Below, in pieces: positions 10,301 to 17,518 of a stretch of DNA of 64,000 nt. Below the pieces are notes generated by a model. It saw nothing but the letters and a program-made list of their open reading frames with translations, did no database searches and was not told the origin of the DNA. The number at the start of each line of letters is the position of its first letter. The stretch's first letter is position 1. A program made the translations under genes and the position numbers. Source of the stretch: Xaviernesmea oryzae (GTDB taxonomy: Bacteria; Pseudomonadota; Alphaproteobacteria; Rhizobiales; Rhizobiaceae); the NCBI RefSeq assembly GCF_900109605.1, contig NZ_FOAM01000010.1, positions 1 to 64,000 of the forward strand. Direction: 5' to 3'.

Positions 10301-13300
10301 CCCGCGCAACAACCGTATTCGAGGCGTCGCTATAGGTGACGGTGTCGATCGAACCGCCATCCGCAGTCAGAACACTCGTGTCCGTCACGGTCTGGTCAAA
10401 GACAGCGGCGCCGGAGCTGAGTTTGCCCGTCGTGTCCCGTTGCGTCGTCTTGTGGGTGCCGACACTATCCGACCATGTGAGATAGGTAACCTGATCCTTC
10501 AGTGTGATACCGTCCGGAGCGTAGTCCTTGACGGTTTCCAGCTTGCTGCCATCTGCACGGACTTGGCTGGTCTCGATCCAGTCGTTCTTTCCATTCCCGT
10601 CAACGTCTCTATCAATTTCTACAGACGTACCGTCCGCGCTGGTAACGGTCTTTGTGGAATCGTGAAGTGTTGAACCGTAAAGATTGTTGGTGATCGCCGT
10701 CTGCGTGCCATCATCAGCAAAGCTTGTCGATGAATTGATGGTATTGCTAACGAAGACACCGCTCTGCGCGCGGACGGTCGACGACGTCAACGTTTTGGAA
10801 TGCGTGGTCGTGGCAGTTTGGAAGATCACGTTTCCGGCGGCATCCTTCGCAGTCACCGTTTCGGTCTGGCTATCGTCGGCGCCGAGCGTGATGAGGTCAT
10901 CGACCGTCTCCTGCAGCGACATGCTGTTGGAGCCGTTGGAAAGTCCAAAATACTGGGTGGTCTTGCGCAACCCATTTGCCGCCTCCCAGAGCACAGTCTT
11001 GTCACGTGCCGCGACCCAGCTTGCGACGAAATCCTGCGAAATGGTGATCTGGCTTCCGTCCGCTTGCAACGACTTGGTGACGCGCTTGTCGACCACGCCG
11101 TCACCATCGATATCCTGTGTGACAGCGACAACGCTTTTGTCGGCGCTGATCTTGGTGATCGCCTTGCTCACCAACAGGTCGGTGACCTTGTTGGCGCCTA
11201 AACTGCCGCTCTCTGCAAAGACGGAAATTGTTTCCGTTGTCGCCCCGGTGTAACCACCGGCACTGTCCACGTCGTAAGTGACGACGTCCGTGTCCTTTTC
11301 GTTATAGACAAAATCGGTTGCGGATTTGCCGACCGCGCCATTGATATCGGTCCATACTGTCTTTGAAAGACCGTTTGAGGACGTCACGGTTTTCGTAACC
11401 GACTTCAGCGTCGTGCCTGAAGCGTTATGCGTCAGATTCTGCGCTCCGTACCAGTTGGTGACGACTTCGGTCTGGCCGCCATCGACATTTATAGTCGTTT
11501 CGTCATCCGATGTTTGCGTCACATAGCTTGGCACACTGGTCGCCGAGACCGATCCAACTGCCTTATATTGTGCGATTTTGGAAAGGTTATTGCCCGATAC
11601 CGTCGTCGATGTTGAACTGACAAGAGTCGTATTGGTATTCGATAGGGTCTTTGCGTTGTAGGCATTGCTCACCACGCGGAGATCGGTGAGTTCGGTCTTG
11701 GAGCCATCGCTGTTGTAGACGATATTATCGGTCGTGCGGCGATTGTAAGCGCCCGTTCCCGTCTCATCTGTCCAGGTCGTCGTGGAAAGCCCATTGGCGG
11801 ACTTGATGCTTTCGCGCTGCGACAGCATGACCGCCGCCTTCGTCGAGAGATTGTAGCCGGCCTGCGTGGTCTTCGTCGTCGTCGAGCCATCATCGTTCAC
11901 GTGAGCGACAACGGTGACATCCGCCTTGCCGTCACCCTGAGAGTCGATCGACGTTGTGACCGTCTGGTGGTCGGCGCTGGTCACGATCGTGGCGCTGGAA
12001 AGAAGTTTTGTGTTGGCGCCGTTATGACCAAGGTTCTGATCGCCCCACCAGACCGTCGTCGCAACCGTTTTGACACCAGCCGCTACCGTGGTCTCCAGAT
12101 CCGTTGTGTGGTCGAACACGGCAATTCCTGAGCTTCCCGTCAAGCCGCGGCTATCGGACTTGCTCAGCACCGACAGACCGTTGGAACTGGTCGTTGTCTG
12201 TGAAACATCCAGCAGCGTTCCATTAGCGCTTTTGTCTTTGACAGTCCGCACGCGATTGCTGGCGGCGTCGACGACCGTGATGTCGGAATGCTCTGTTGCC
12301 CCGATCCCACTCCCGGCCAGGGTCACATCGGTCGTCACCGAGATGCCGTCCGCACTGGTTGTGGAAACGGCCTGTCTGATGAGCGCCCGATTATGGGCAA
12401 AGTTGCTGACGGTGGTGACCTGTGCGCCAGCACTGCCCGGAACGACCGCGATTGTCTGGTCGTCCCTGCCATCACCATTTGTATCGATATGCGTGGTGAT
12501 GGTCTTCTTGTCGGCGCTCGTGTCCTTGGAGACAGACGAGGCCACCGCTCCGGAATTCCACTTTGTGGTGATTGTTTCCTTGCGCCCACCGTCCGATGCG
12601 AGCGTTGTCGCGTCCACCGTTGTCGTCAGGTACGCCACCGCGCCCGTGGGAGACTTAAGACCGAAGTCGTCCGTGCTCGTGGTGATTGTCAGGCCGTCGG
12701 TACTCGTCGTTTGAACATTCGCGGTCATCAACGAACCATCGCTGCTCACCTTCTGCGCGGTGACAGTTGTGCCGGCGTTGGTTGAAATGGTGACAGCTGT
12801 CGAAGTGGAGTCGATCGTGCCGTCGCCATCTGCATCCAGCGTCCGAGTAACGGTCGCGCGGTCCGCGCTGACCGTTTTGACAGTCTGCTCAAGCGTCTTG
12901 CCGTTGCTGCTCGCAGTTGTGACCGTTTCGATGCTACTGGCACTGGTGTTGGGGTTGAGCTGAATGACATCGGTGACAACCTTGTCGAAGGCCTCTGCCG
13001 AACTTGTCGCCGCGCCGACATGGTCAGTCGATGTCGTTTTTGTCAGTCCATCCGCTGAGGCCGCGATCTTGACCGTGCCAGCAATCGAGCCGTCCCGGTT
13101 CAAATGGGAAGTCGTATTCGACGTTGCTCCCGTTGCAGCCTGGACATAGGTTTCGACCGTGTCGTCATGGCCATCTCCGTCTGTATCTACGCTTGTGGTA
13201 ATCGTGACGTTCTTTGACGCATCCGTCGTTGTCACCGTGGTCACGCGCGAGGTCACGACGACGTTGTCCGTACCATAGTTGGTTTGCGTTTCTGTCGTCG

Positions 13301-15092
13301 TCGATCCCGAGGTTTTGGTCACATCGGTCATGAAAGCGTCGACGACACCATCCGCATTGGTGTCATAGGCAAAGTCGCTGTGCGCGCCGTTGGCATCACT
13401 ATAGGTCGTGACAGTCGTGATCTTCGTCTTTACGCCCGAGTCGTCTGTCTCAACCAGCGTCTCGACGGTCTTGCCATTGTTCGACGCAGAGGTATCTCCG
13501 AGCGAAACGCTACTCGTCTCAAATGCGAATGTCGCGTCGCCCGCGAGACCGGTTGTGCCGTCGGTCTTGATGAACGTGGTTGTGCCGGTAATCTTTGAAC
13601 CGTCGGCGAAGGTTTGCCCGGCGCCAAACGCCATGAGGTTGATGGAAGCGACGCCCGCTTGCGCCAGCGTCAGAACCTTGCCATCGACGAGCACGCGGAA
13701 CTTGGAAAAGACCGCGTCGTTGGCATCGAGCTTGCCGTCGTGGTTGCTGTCAAAGAGATGCGCAATGGCTTCGAGGTCGGATTTTGCAGACGGATCCCAA
13801 GCCTTGAAATCGATCTCATTCAGACCATCGATCTTGTTGTCGCCATTGACGTCGATCGCAAGAACGCCCTCGCCATCCGCGGCCCAGGCCGTGTGGTTGA
13901 CACGGCCATGACCGGTCATGTCGTAGTAATGCGTGGACGCGGCAAGCGTCTTGATCGTCAGGCCCTTGCCCGAGAGATCCAGGAGGACAGGCCTGTCATC
14001 TCCATCGTCGTCGTTGCTGTCGTTGTCGTCTCCGCGATCATCACCATCATCATTATCGTCGTCGCGGTCGTCGCTACCGTAATCGCTCTGCCAATCATCG
14101 TCATTGTCATCATCGTCGTCGAAATTATCCTGCCAGTTATCGTCATCATCGTCCTGCCAGTCGTCGTCATTCCAATCGTCGCGACTATTCGCGCTAGGCT
14201 GCGGCAGTTGCGGCTCTGGTTCCGTCAATTCTCGCAGCGTGACAGGTGTATGAACCGGAGAAACAGGATCAACCGTGACAGCCGTTTGCGGCGCCTGATA
14301 ACCACCCGCAGTGGTCCTGTTGATCGCAGCGCCTAGGTCAGACGAAGCGACAGTGGATGCTTGTGGCTGCGAGGGGTCTAGGTAGCCGTAATTACTCGGT
14401 GAAACACTAACCGTCTCATCCTGGTACTCAACCGTGCTCGCACTGGATGTCAGCCCTTGGGCGTTTATGGCATCAATGAGCTCCTGTTCGCCGCCATTAA
14501 GTGGCTGCGCGTCTGTAAAATATTCCGTAACTGCCCATACTGGTGTTGATAAAGCAACTTCGACTACCCCGAGCAAAACGTCACTTGCTGTTAATACTCC
14601 AACACCAGTAATCTTTGCTGCTTGTGACTCAACGCCACTGATAATATTTTGGAGATTTTGATATGCGGTCGAATTCTGATAGAAGGCGTTATTGATGTCG
14701 TTGGCTAGCTGCCGTGCAGTTTTTTCGTCCAAGCTTAAAGAATCAAGTCTGTTTGTGAGCAAGCTCTGGCTCTTTAAAGCTTCTCGCATCTCGTCTTGGA
14801 GATTGATATATTCTTGTTTAATAGCTGATTTTACAGATAATGCATTATCTCCCAAACCAGTGAGAAAGCTATCTGTAGCGCTGGTAATTTCTCTGAGCGG
14901 TTCGGTGTACGAGTTCAGGTGTCCGCCGGTGTGTGCAGCCCATCCAGTTTCATTCGCAAGCTGCTGCGTCGTCGGCAATTTTTGAATATTTCGTTCTATG
15001 TCGTCTTTCTGCAAATCGAGTTCTGTGAACACTTCTTTGTATTTATCGAATATTGATTGAGGAATGACATGATGATTTTCGTATTCTGCCAC
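4305..15092 (-). CDS. Giant type I-secreted protein with N-terminal AHH nuclease motif (predicted polymorphic toxin)
   Basis: This protein has 3595 residues. Residues 1-67 carry an AHH-type HNH/Endo VII nuclease pattern: HHVIP at 7-11, N35..LP40, and HTGGHLNSY at 54-62, matching the HH..P, N..LP and H..GH..Y signatures of AHH toxins. A helical region (about 70-230) follows, then a linker, an Asp-rich stretch (about 305-368), and a DLSGKGLTI domain with Ca-binding-like loops (GDNKIDGLNEIDF, DSNHDGKLDANDA). Residues about 500-2240 are degenerate repeats of about 60 residues (SADGLT...D.DGDG..D). Residues about 2250-3400 are six long beta-helix-like repeats. The C-terminus (FGKGAGQDTIAA...NNWFG) resembles the haemolysin-associated C-terminal domain of type I substrates. 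There are no canonical RTX nonapeptide arrays and no Sec signal. Family assignment is motif-based; toxicity is inferred. Confidence 0.85.
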   Translation of the reverse strand: MAEYENHHVIPQSIFDKYKEVFTELDLQKDDIERNIQKLPTTQQLANETGWAAHTGGHLNSYTEPLREITSATDSFLTGLGDNALSVKSAIKQEYINLQDEMREALKSQSLLTNRLDSLSLDEKTARQLANDINNAFYQNSTAYQNLQNIISGVESQAAKITGVGVLTASDVLLGVVEVALSTPVWAVTEYFTDAQPLNGGEQELIDAINAQGLTSSASTVEYQDETVSVSPSNYGYLDPSQPQASTVASSDLGAAINRTTAGGYQAPQTAVTVDPVSPVHTPVTLRELTEPEPQLPQPSANSRDDWNDDDWQDDDDDNWQDNFDDDDDNDDDWQSDYGSDDRDDDNDDGDDRGDDNDSNDDDGDDRPVLLDLSGKGLTIKTLAASTHYYDMTGHGRVNHTAWAADGEGVLAIDVNGDNKIDGLNEIDFKAWDPSAKSDLEAIAHLFDSNHDGKLDANDAVFSKFRVLVDGKVLTLAQAGVASINLMAFGAGQTFADGSKITGTTTFIKTDGTTGLAGDATFAFETSSVSLGDTSASNNGKTVETLVETDDSGVKTKITTVTTYSDANGAHSDFAYDTNADGVVDAFMTDVTKTSGSTTTETQTNYGTDNVVVTSRVTTVTTTDASKNVTITTSVDTDGDGHDDTVETYVQAATGATSNTTSHLNRDGSIAGTVKIAASADGLTKTTSTDHVGAATSSAEAFDKVVTDVIQLNPNTSASSIETVTTASSNGKTLEQTVKTVSADRATVTRTLDADGDGTIDSTSTAVTISTNAGTTVTAQKVSSDGSLMTANVQTTSTDGLTITTSTDDFGLKSPTGAVAYLTTTVDATTLASDGGRKETITTKWNSGAVASSVSKDTSADKKTITTHIDTNGDGRDDQTIAVVPGSAGAQVTTVSNFAHNRALIRQAVSTTSADGISVTTDVTLAGSGIGATEHSDITVVDAASNRVRTVKDKSANGTLLDVSQTTTSSNGLSVLSKSDSRGLTGSSGIAVFDHTTDLETTVAAGVKTVATTVWWGDQNLGHNGANTKLLSSATIVTSADHQTVTTSIDSQGDGKADVTVVAHVNDDGSTTTKTTQAGYNLSTKAAVMLSQRESIKSANGLSTTTWTDETGTGAYNRRTTDNIVYNSDGSKTELTDLRVVSNAYNAKTLSNTNTTLVSSTSTTVSGNNLSKIAQYKAVGSVSATSVPSYVTQTSDDETTINVDGGQTEVVTNWYGAQNLTHNASGTTLKSVTKTVTSSNGLSKTVWTDINGAVGKSATDFVYNEKDTDVVTYDVDSAGGYTGATTETISVFAESGSLGANKVTDLLVSKAITKISADKSVVAVTQDIDGDGVVDKRVTKSLQADGSQITISQDFVASWVAARDKTVLWEAANGLRKTTQYFGLSNGSNSMSLQETVDDLITLGADDSQTETVTAKDAAGNVIFQTATTTHSKTLTSSTVRAQSGVFVSNTINSSTSFADDGTQTAITNNLYGSTLHDSTKTVTSADGTSVEIDRDVDGNGKNDWIETSQVRADGSKLETVKDYAPDGITLKDQVTYLTWSDSVGTHKTTQRDTTGKLSSGAAVFDQTVTDTSVLTADGGSIDTVTYSDASNTVVAREVTQQSIGGLNVKQQFYTGAADSTLYRTVTKNTVVNTDGSQTVSETTYDAASHLQFRTLISTDATGLKVTRSWDTAGSGTSYDQVETDNTALNADGSRTEVKTDMNGGKLLSQSQTTTSANGLTVTKLIDVGGTGAYTVRRVDKTVNNLDGSHVETITEYDVTGNPNGAGKLKDTVITTASADHLTKTIQRDADGDGIYEQVETITTGIDGSSVENLVDKTSAGVAKGTVNTTISADGLVITTLYDLDADGTTDRTRTETKIKNGDGSQVDTIVELNSDGTLHQKSVLTTSADGLTSTLQWDTNGAVDDNKNAIYNRTQISKTDLSGAVTISANLIDGANNPYTQTTTISADGRIKTVSFVDTLANQYIERYQQVTTNNIDGSQSIVTTDTKEKLVSGTKTDKNTYSDVYVIDKLQSTGVVSADGVKTITTSSNSSSGQFTVTESTFGGKIANGIDETKALSSTGTTKDTTANNIDGVTTELSETASIRTKRVSSIYNNTVVSYVDDGTVDLNGNGDQIILRTNGSVNTGGSGISIDVVGTNATATSSKSAIALEAGIVGFTLNGDLNKITAVGAGDGLTINGTKNSLAMSNGFVTQAANDTLTVTGDTNRIDIQGDDTVTVIGSADNVNASGSRNNVTMSNGAAIVSASSDLTLAGDKNAVTLKGASAQLMTSGSGTTVDMTGSDETVVTSGSTITVESGATTATIQGDGGNAVTVAGSGTTLALAGQSNTVAITNGTLTLGDNGSTTVTGTGNNINAYSAGSAIAVSALGKGNILTASGKGTIAATVADGSTVNATGSSGGVGSLTVTGNNLNINATNDARFTVTGTGATIDATTLGLASASVSGAKVILEANALLNLAGDKNAATLKGSHSQLTTSGSGTTIDMTGSDEIVSTKGSTITVEGGVKAATVQGDGSNAVTVAGSGTTLTLAGQSNTVAITSGTLALVDNTSATVTGTGNNINASSAGSAIAVTALGKGNILTASGKGAITATMANGSTVNATGSSGGIGSLAVTGNNLNINATNDARFTVSGTGATIDAATKGLASASVSGGKITVEEGAILSLAGDKNAVTLKGSYSQLTSSGSGTSIDMTGSDETVTTKGSTITVESGVKTATVLGDGSNAVTVAGSGLAITLTGRSNTVSASGQKNTVAMTSGTLTLGDYSSTTVTGTGNNIKTGDIRNYAIEVTVLDTGNTLTLSGLGPATATVADGTIVNVGSDSYDDQNFTVTGNNLSIREFGRYPILTINGTGATIDAATYGRGRASVSGAKITLEDYAFLVLAGDKNAVTVKGSYAKLSASGDGTTIDMAGSNEAVATKGSTITVESGVTTATVEGDGNTITVAGSGTALTLGGESNTVAITNGALTLDGFKSSTTVTGTGNSIIASAYDAKRSIAVTALGTGTTLTALVGVVTATVADGSTVNVGSSPTSMSNVAGNLTVAGNNLNIKEFGTSHLTVNGTGATIDAATRGYAIASVSGGKITLEEGASLNLAGDKNAVTMKGKGTQLTTSGSGTTIDMTGSDETVGTIGSSTVTVESGVSTATVGGDGNTIAVAGSGTALTLANGKNSVAISNGTLILGGSSSTTVTGTGNNIKAAYSKYPITVTALGSGTTLTVLGSEQTTATVADGSTINVSDGYSDFEGRPVTFGAGLTVTGNNLNIKESGSRSSVTVNGTGAIIDAATLDGACASASGATVTLEDHVHLNLAGDKNAVTVKGSYSQLTTSGDGTTIDMTGSDETVITKGSTITVKSGLKTATVLGDGSNAITVAGSGTALTLAGLSNTVAITSGSVTVQSGASVTLTGDGNQISDLTSETVKTSGKTNAIDVASTGSHTVQTSDGSVKLESGASATITGNNDVITLSGNNMATVSGTGETYMFGKGAGQDTIAAASGQNTGVVDFASSLTSQNVWFSQSGKNLSIQILSSNDNLTINNWFGDSPTAPVQSFATTDGSKLDSQVTQLVSAMASYSSHNSGFNPATATQMPTDSTLQNAIAAAWHH
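4990..8350. repeat. Six tandem ~610-650 bp repeats inside the giant gene
   Basis: A block centred on the phrase ACCCGGTCATGTCGAT (reverse complement in the gene) recurs near 5100, 5740, 6375, 7020, 7640 and 8255, giving spacings of roughly 610-650 bases. The copies around 7250-7430 and 7860-8030 are very similar at DNA level, offset by 611 bases. The encoded units of about 205-215 residues contain VTVAGSGT, LTLAGQSNTVAIT, TVTGTGNNI, TVNATGS, TVTGNNLNI, TGATIDA, LAGDKNAVTLKG and IDMTGSDETV. This suggests a stacked beta-helix stalk that can change in repeat number by recombination. Confidence 0.85.
13990..14180. repeat. Low-complexity Asp-codon tract in the giant gene
   Basis: The plus strand is dominated by TCG, TCA and ATC triplets, which encode a run of about 60 mostly Asp residues (DD, DDD and DDW words) on the minus strand. 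It separates the N-terminal nuclease and helical region from the DLSGKGLTI calcium-binding-like domain. The acidic stretch is probably an unfolded, calcium-sensitive linker. The DNA is prone to slippage, so its length may differ between strains. Confidence 0.75.
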
Positions 15093-15113
15093 CTTGCTCT
15101 CCCGTAAAATAAT

Positions 15114-15752
15114 TTATTGATTCAATTCAATTTGACCAATTTCCCTGAACGAAATATTCTTTATTTCCTTTTCTCTGCATTTGTTTTTAAAGTAATGCGT
15201 GCAAAAAAAACCTCCAGAATATTCTGCTAACCGAAATAGACGAGCGTCAATCATTTCAATTTCTCTAAAATTAAAATACGTCTCACGAAGTATCATGAAG
15301 CTCCCAATGCTTGAGAGTATTACATTTGATTTTTCAAAGTTAATGGCATCTCTAAAGATTTTTATTGTAGAGCATAGCCAAAGCTCTGGTCCGGGCTCGC
15401 CGTTTTTGTATTCAGTCGCGCACTTACGGAAGTCGCATGTCCTTGGCGCCACCTCTTCGATCAACACTTTAAACTTTCCTGAAATGAAAAGAAATCCATC
15501 AATATATTCTATGTCTCGGATTGGACGTCCGAGCTTGGAGTCAATAATGAAATGTGGTGCTTCTGAAAATTCTGGAATTGTCCAGGGGCCGCGTGTGATA
15601 GAAAACAGACCATCAGGCCAGCCATCCTTTGCTCTTATTCCTGACTTGTCAGGTTGGAGTGTGTTATAATTTACGAAATTCCAGCCTGGACCACGATTAC
15701 TTCCTCTCGGCTGTAATTCATAAACTTTTAAATCGGTTCTTGATGGTCCCAA
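15114..15752 (-). CDS. Imm11/DUF1629-like protein, predicted immunity protein
   Basis: This 212-residue soluble protein has the layout of the Imm11 (DUF1629) immunity family. A central strand-rich segment, DIEYIDGFLFISGKFKVLI, is followed by CDFRKCATE, GPELWLCSTIKIF and a C-terminal DARLFRLAEYSGG...IKNISFREIG. Imm11 proteins sit beside polymorphic toxin genes. This gene is 21 bases upstream of the giant gene, directly next to the part encoding the nuclease motif, so I infer that it neutralises that domain in the producer. Its DNA is much more AT-rich than the chromosomal genes to the right, which fits horizontal transfer. The family call is from memory of motif layout and needs a profile search. 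Confidence 0.65.
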   Translation of the reverse strand: MGPSRTDLKVYELQPRGSNRGPGWNFVNYNTLQPDKSGIRAKDGWPDGLFSITRGPWTIPEFSEAPHFIIDSKLGRPIRDIEYIDGFLFISGKFKVLIEEVAPRTCDFRKCATEYKNGEPGPELWLCSTIKIFRDAINFEKSNVILSSIGSFMILRETYFNFREIEMIDARLFRLAEYSGGFFCTHYFKNKCREKEIKNISFREIGQIELNQ

Positions 15753-15787
15753 GATTGTCGCTCTTTCGTGGCTGGGCTGACATTATT

Positions 15788-16588
15788 TCATTGAAAATAA
15801 AGTCCATAAACGTCTGCATCGTGGAGAATAGATCTCACGAGTGCCACGCGCACCGCTTCGCTAGACCCGATGCTGAGTGTGTCTCCATCTTTCAATGTCA
15901 TCTTCTGCTCCAACAGACTTGCGCCGACCGTCAGAAGAAAGGGATGAAGCTCAGCTGGAGATCCGGTAAATCCTCTTGCTTCAATTTCTAATAAACCGAA
16001 TTCAGTAAGGCCCTTCGTCGAAGCCATAATTCCGGGTCGCGGAAAACTTCCATCTTTTTCGCGCGCGAAGAAGCAAGACAGGAACAGCATCGGAGCCGGC
16101 CGATCGCCCTCCTGCAGAATGTGCGACACCAGTTTCGCCGGTAAAAGCGTACCTGAGGAGGCATAATGTACGCCAATGGCGGAAGGTGAGGCAAAAAGAA
16201 CGCTTTGGAGTATGCGCTGAAGGGTCAGCGCGCGAGCCCGAGCGCCATCGCCCGCAGCAACCGACACCACAATATGCGCGCTATGGCGACTGAGTTCATC
16301 CCACGCTGTGGGCCAGAACCATGCATTGACAAAGGCAGGATCTGTTTTCGCCATCGGCGCATTTGCTTCAAAGCACATGACGCTGCAAACAAACCCTCTA
16401 TGGAAAAAAACGAATAAAGGATCCTTATCTTTATTACTGGAAATATCAGCTGAACAGTCAGGAAAATTATTCCGCAAAGCATTTCGCAAATTCGCCTGAT
16501 CTGAAAAACCAAAATCTCGCAAGAACACCACGGCTATCATTGATTCAGAATTTCTTTTATCTTTAATTCTGCTATCGAAATGCGACAT
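15788..16588 (-). CDS. DUF4261 domain protein, first gene of the toxin operon
   Basis: This 266-residue protein matches the DUF4261 layout: an N-terminal IAVVFLRDFG strand, a middle AFVNAWFWPTAWDELSRHSAHIVVSV, and the conserved C-terminal pattern STKGLTEFGLLEIEARGF with MTLKDGDTLSIG. DUF4261 proteins are of unknown function and recur near polymorphic toxin and secretion loci. It lies 35 bases upstream of the Imm11-like gene on the same strand and is probably co-transcribed. It may be a second immunity factor, an adaptor for the toxin, or an unlinked cargo gene. The ATG at 16588 overlaps a TATAAT-like word; an internal ATG 16 codons later (MIAVVFL) is a possible alternative start. Confidence 0.7.
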   Translation of the reverse strand: MSHFDSRIKDKRNSESMIAVVFLRDFGFSDQANLRNALRNNFPDCSADISSNKDKDPLFVFFHRGFVCSVMCFEANAPMAKTDPAFVNAWFWPTAWDELSRHSAHIVVSVAAGDGARARALTLQRILQSVLFASPSAIGVHYASSGTLLPAKLVSHILQEGDRPAPMLFLSCFFAREKDGSFPRPGIMASTKGLTEFGLLEIEARGFTGSPAELHPFLLTVGASLLEQKMTLKDGDTLSIGSSEAVRVALVRSILHDADVYGLYFQ

Positions 16589-16899
16589 TATAAACGATCT
16601 TTCTGCCCACTTAATGATTTATTTACCTAAGAATGCATAGTGTGAATCAAGTGATTCTATATATAAGCCTTATTATATTGTCGATAACATGTCCCGCATC
16701 TTTGTGGAGCAATCAGATTAGGACAGTGACGCTGTATTTGTGTCGCTATCAGGCACGTTACGAAATTCATAATTCAAGGGGTTTTGCGAAGTAAATAATT
16801 TTCATAACATTGCCGGCACCAAACTATTTTCTATATTAGCATCGTATTTTATCATTTTCGTGAAGCTTGGCGTCCCTGAATGAGGCTTGGTTGCAGATG
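16589..16899 (-). promoter_or_regulatory. AT-rich region upstream of the toxin operon
   Basis: This stretch of about 310 bases has no gene and is much more AT-rich than the rest of the window. It must carry the operon promoter. A 14-base palindrome, GAATCA-N2-TGATTC, lies at 16644-16657 next to TATATATAAG and could be an operator. I cannot assign a convincing -35/-10 pair. AT-rich upstream DNA of this sort is a usual target for xenogeneic silencers. Confidence 0.35.
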
Positions 16900-17310
16900 C
16901 TATGAGGCGGACACCGACTGCCCTCGTGTCATTAGACCCTGAGCCGAAAGAACTCTATAAGCATGGCACCTTGCGAGCCTGCTGCTGAGAATGCGGATGT
17001 GGGCAATAAGCATGTAGGCTTCAGCAAAAACCATTGATTTCTCCACTTCTTGGTCAGTCGCTTGCATTGGCCAAGTCAGGCGAATGTGTGCTCTACGACC
17101 CAGCAATACGGCAGCACTTCGATGCCTTTTGTCTTGTCTATTCGCTTGACGATTTGCAACGTGTACTTCGCGCTCCTACGCAACGCAGCTCGCAGCTTCA
17201 GACCGGCATAACCACCATCGGCCAAGACGTGCCTGAGCCACGGCCAGCGTTTCAATCGCGGATGCGACAGCGGTCCTTATCTGCCAGAGAACTTCATGTC
17301 GGTCGAACCC
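16900..17310 (-). pseudogene. Decayed IS5-family transposase, C-terminal part
   Basis: The minus strand from about 17290 reads [20 protein letters not shown], then KYTLQIVKRIDKTKGIEVLP and YCWVVEHTFA, the usual C-terminal core of an IS5-type DDE transposase. It then meets a TGA where the family has tryptophan (FAWLGR becomes FA-stop-LGQ). After a frame change near 17050 the protein continues as EAYMLIAHIRILSSRLAR, the family's terminal helix. A further in-frame TAA lies just upstream of the readable part. The N-terminal half is gone. It is a dead IS remnant between the toxin operon and the tRNA. Confidence 0.8.
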
Positions 17311-17518
17311 GCGAACTTGACGCTACGGCTTGCGACCGACGGTTTCGTGCCACAACTTAACTTCAAGCAAGTCGGAGATGAACAAGCGGAGCGAGATTTG
17401 AAGGGCACGTCTGATTGTGGACGCTTCGCATGTTTAGCTTGGGCTTCTGCCAGCCGAAGGGGAGCAGATTGCCCTGATTTTGCCAGATGCCGCGGGCGTT
17501 CGCAGTTCTGTACTGAAA

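Noticed and set aside
4888-12714. Many plus-strand frames of 100-240 residues across the giant gene
   Set aside because: They repeat with the same period as the minus-strand repeats and show no family motifs; they are shadows of the repeat gene.
13614-14336. Long plus-strand open frame opposite the Asp-rich tract (VVAVVVVSAIITIIIIVVAVV), looking like a membrane protein
   Set aside because: It is the antisense of GAC/GAT-rich codons; Val/Ile runs arise automatically. The minus strand carries the real gene.
17310-17518. Possible integrase remnant between the dead transposase and the tRNA
   Set aside because: Frames in all phases are short, with no tyrosine-recombinase motif; nothing supports an integrase.
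1-17518. Direct repeat of the tRNA-Arg 3' end as an att site
   Set aside because: I did not find the AGGATTCGAACCTGTG word again in the island; the other end may be outside the window.
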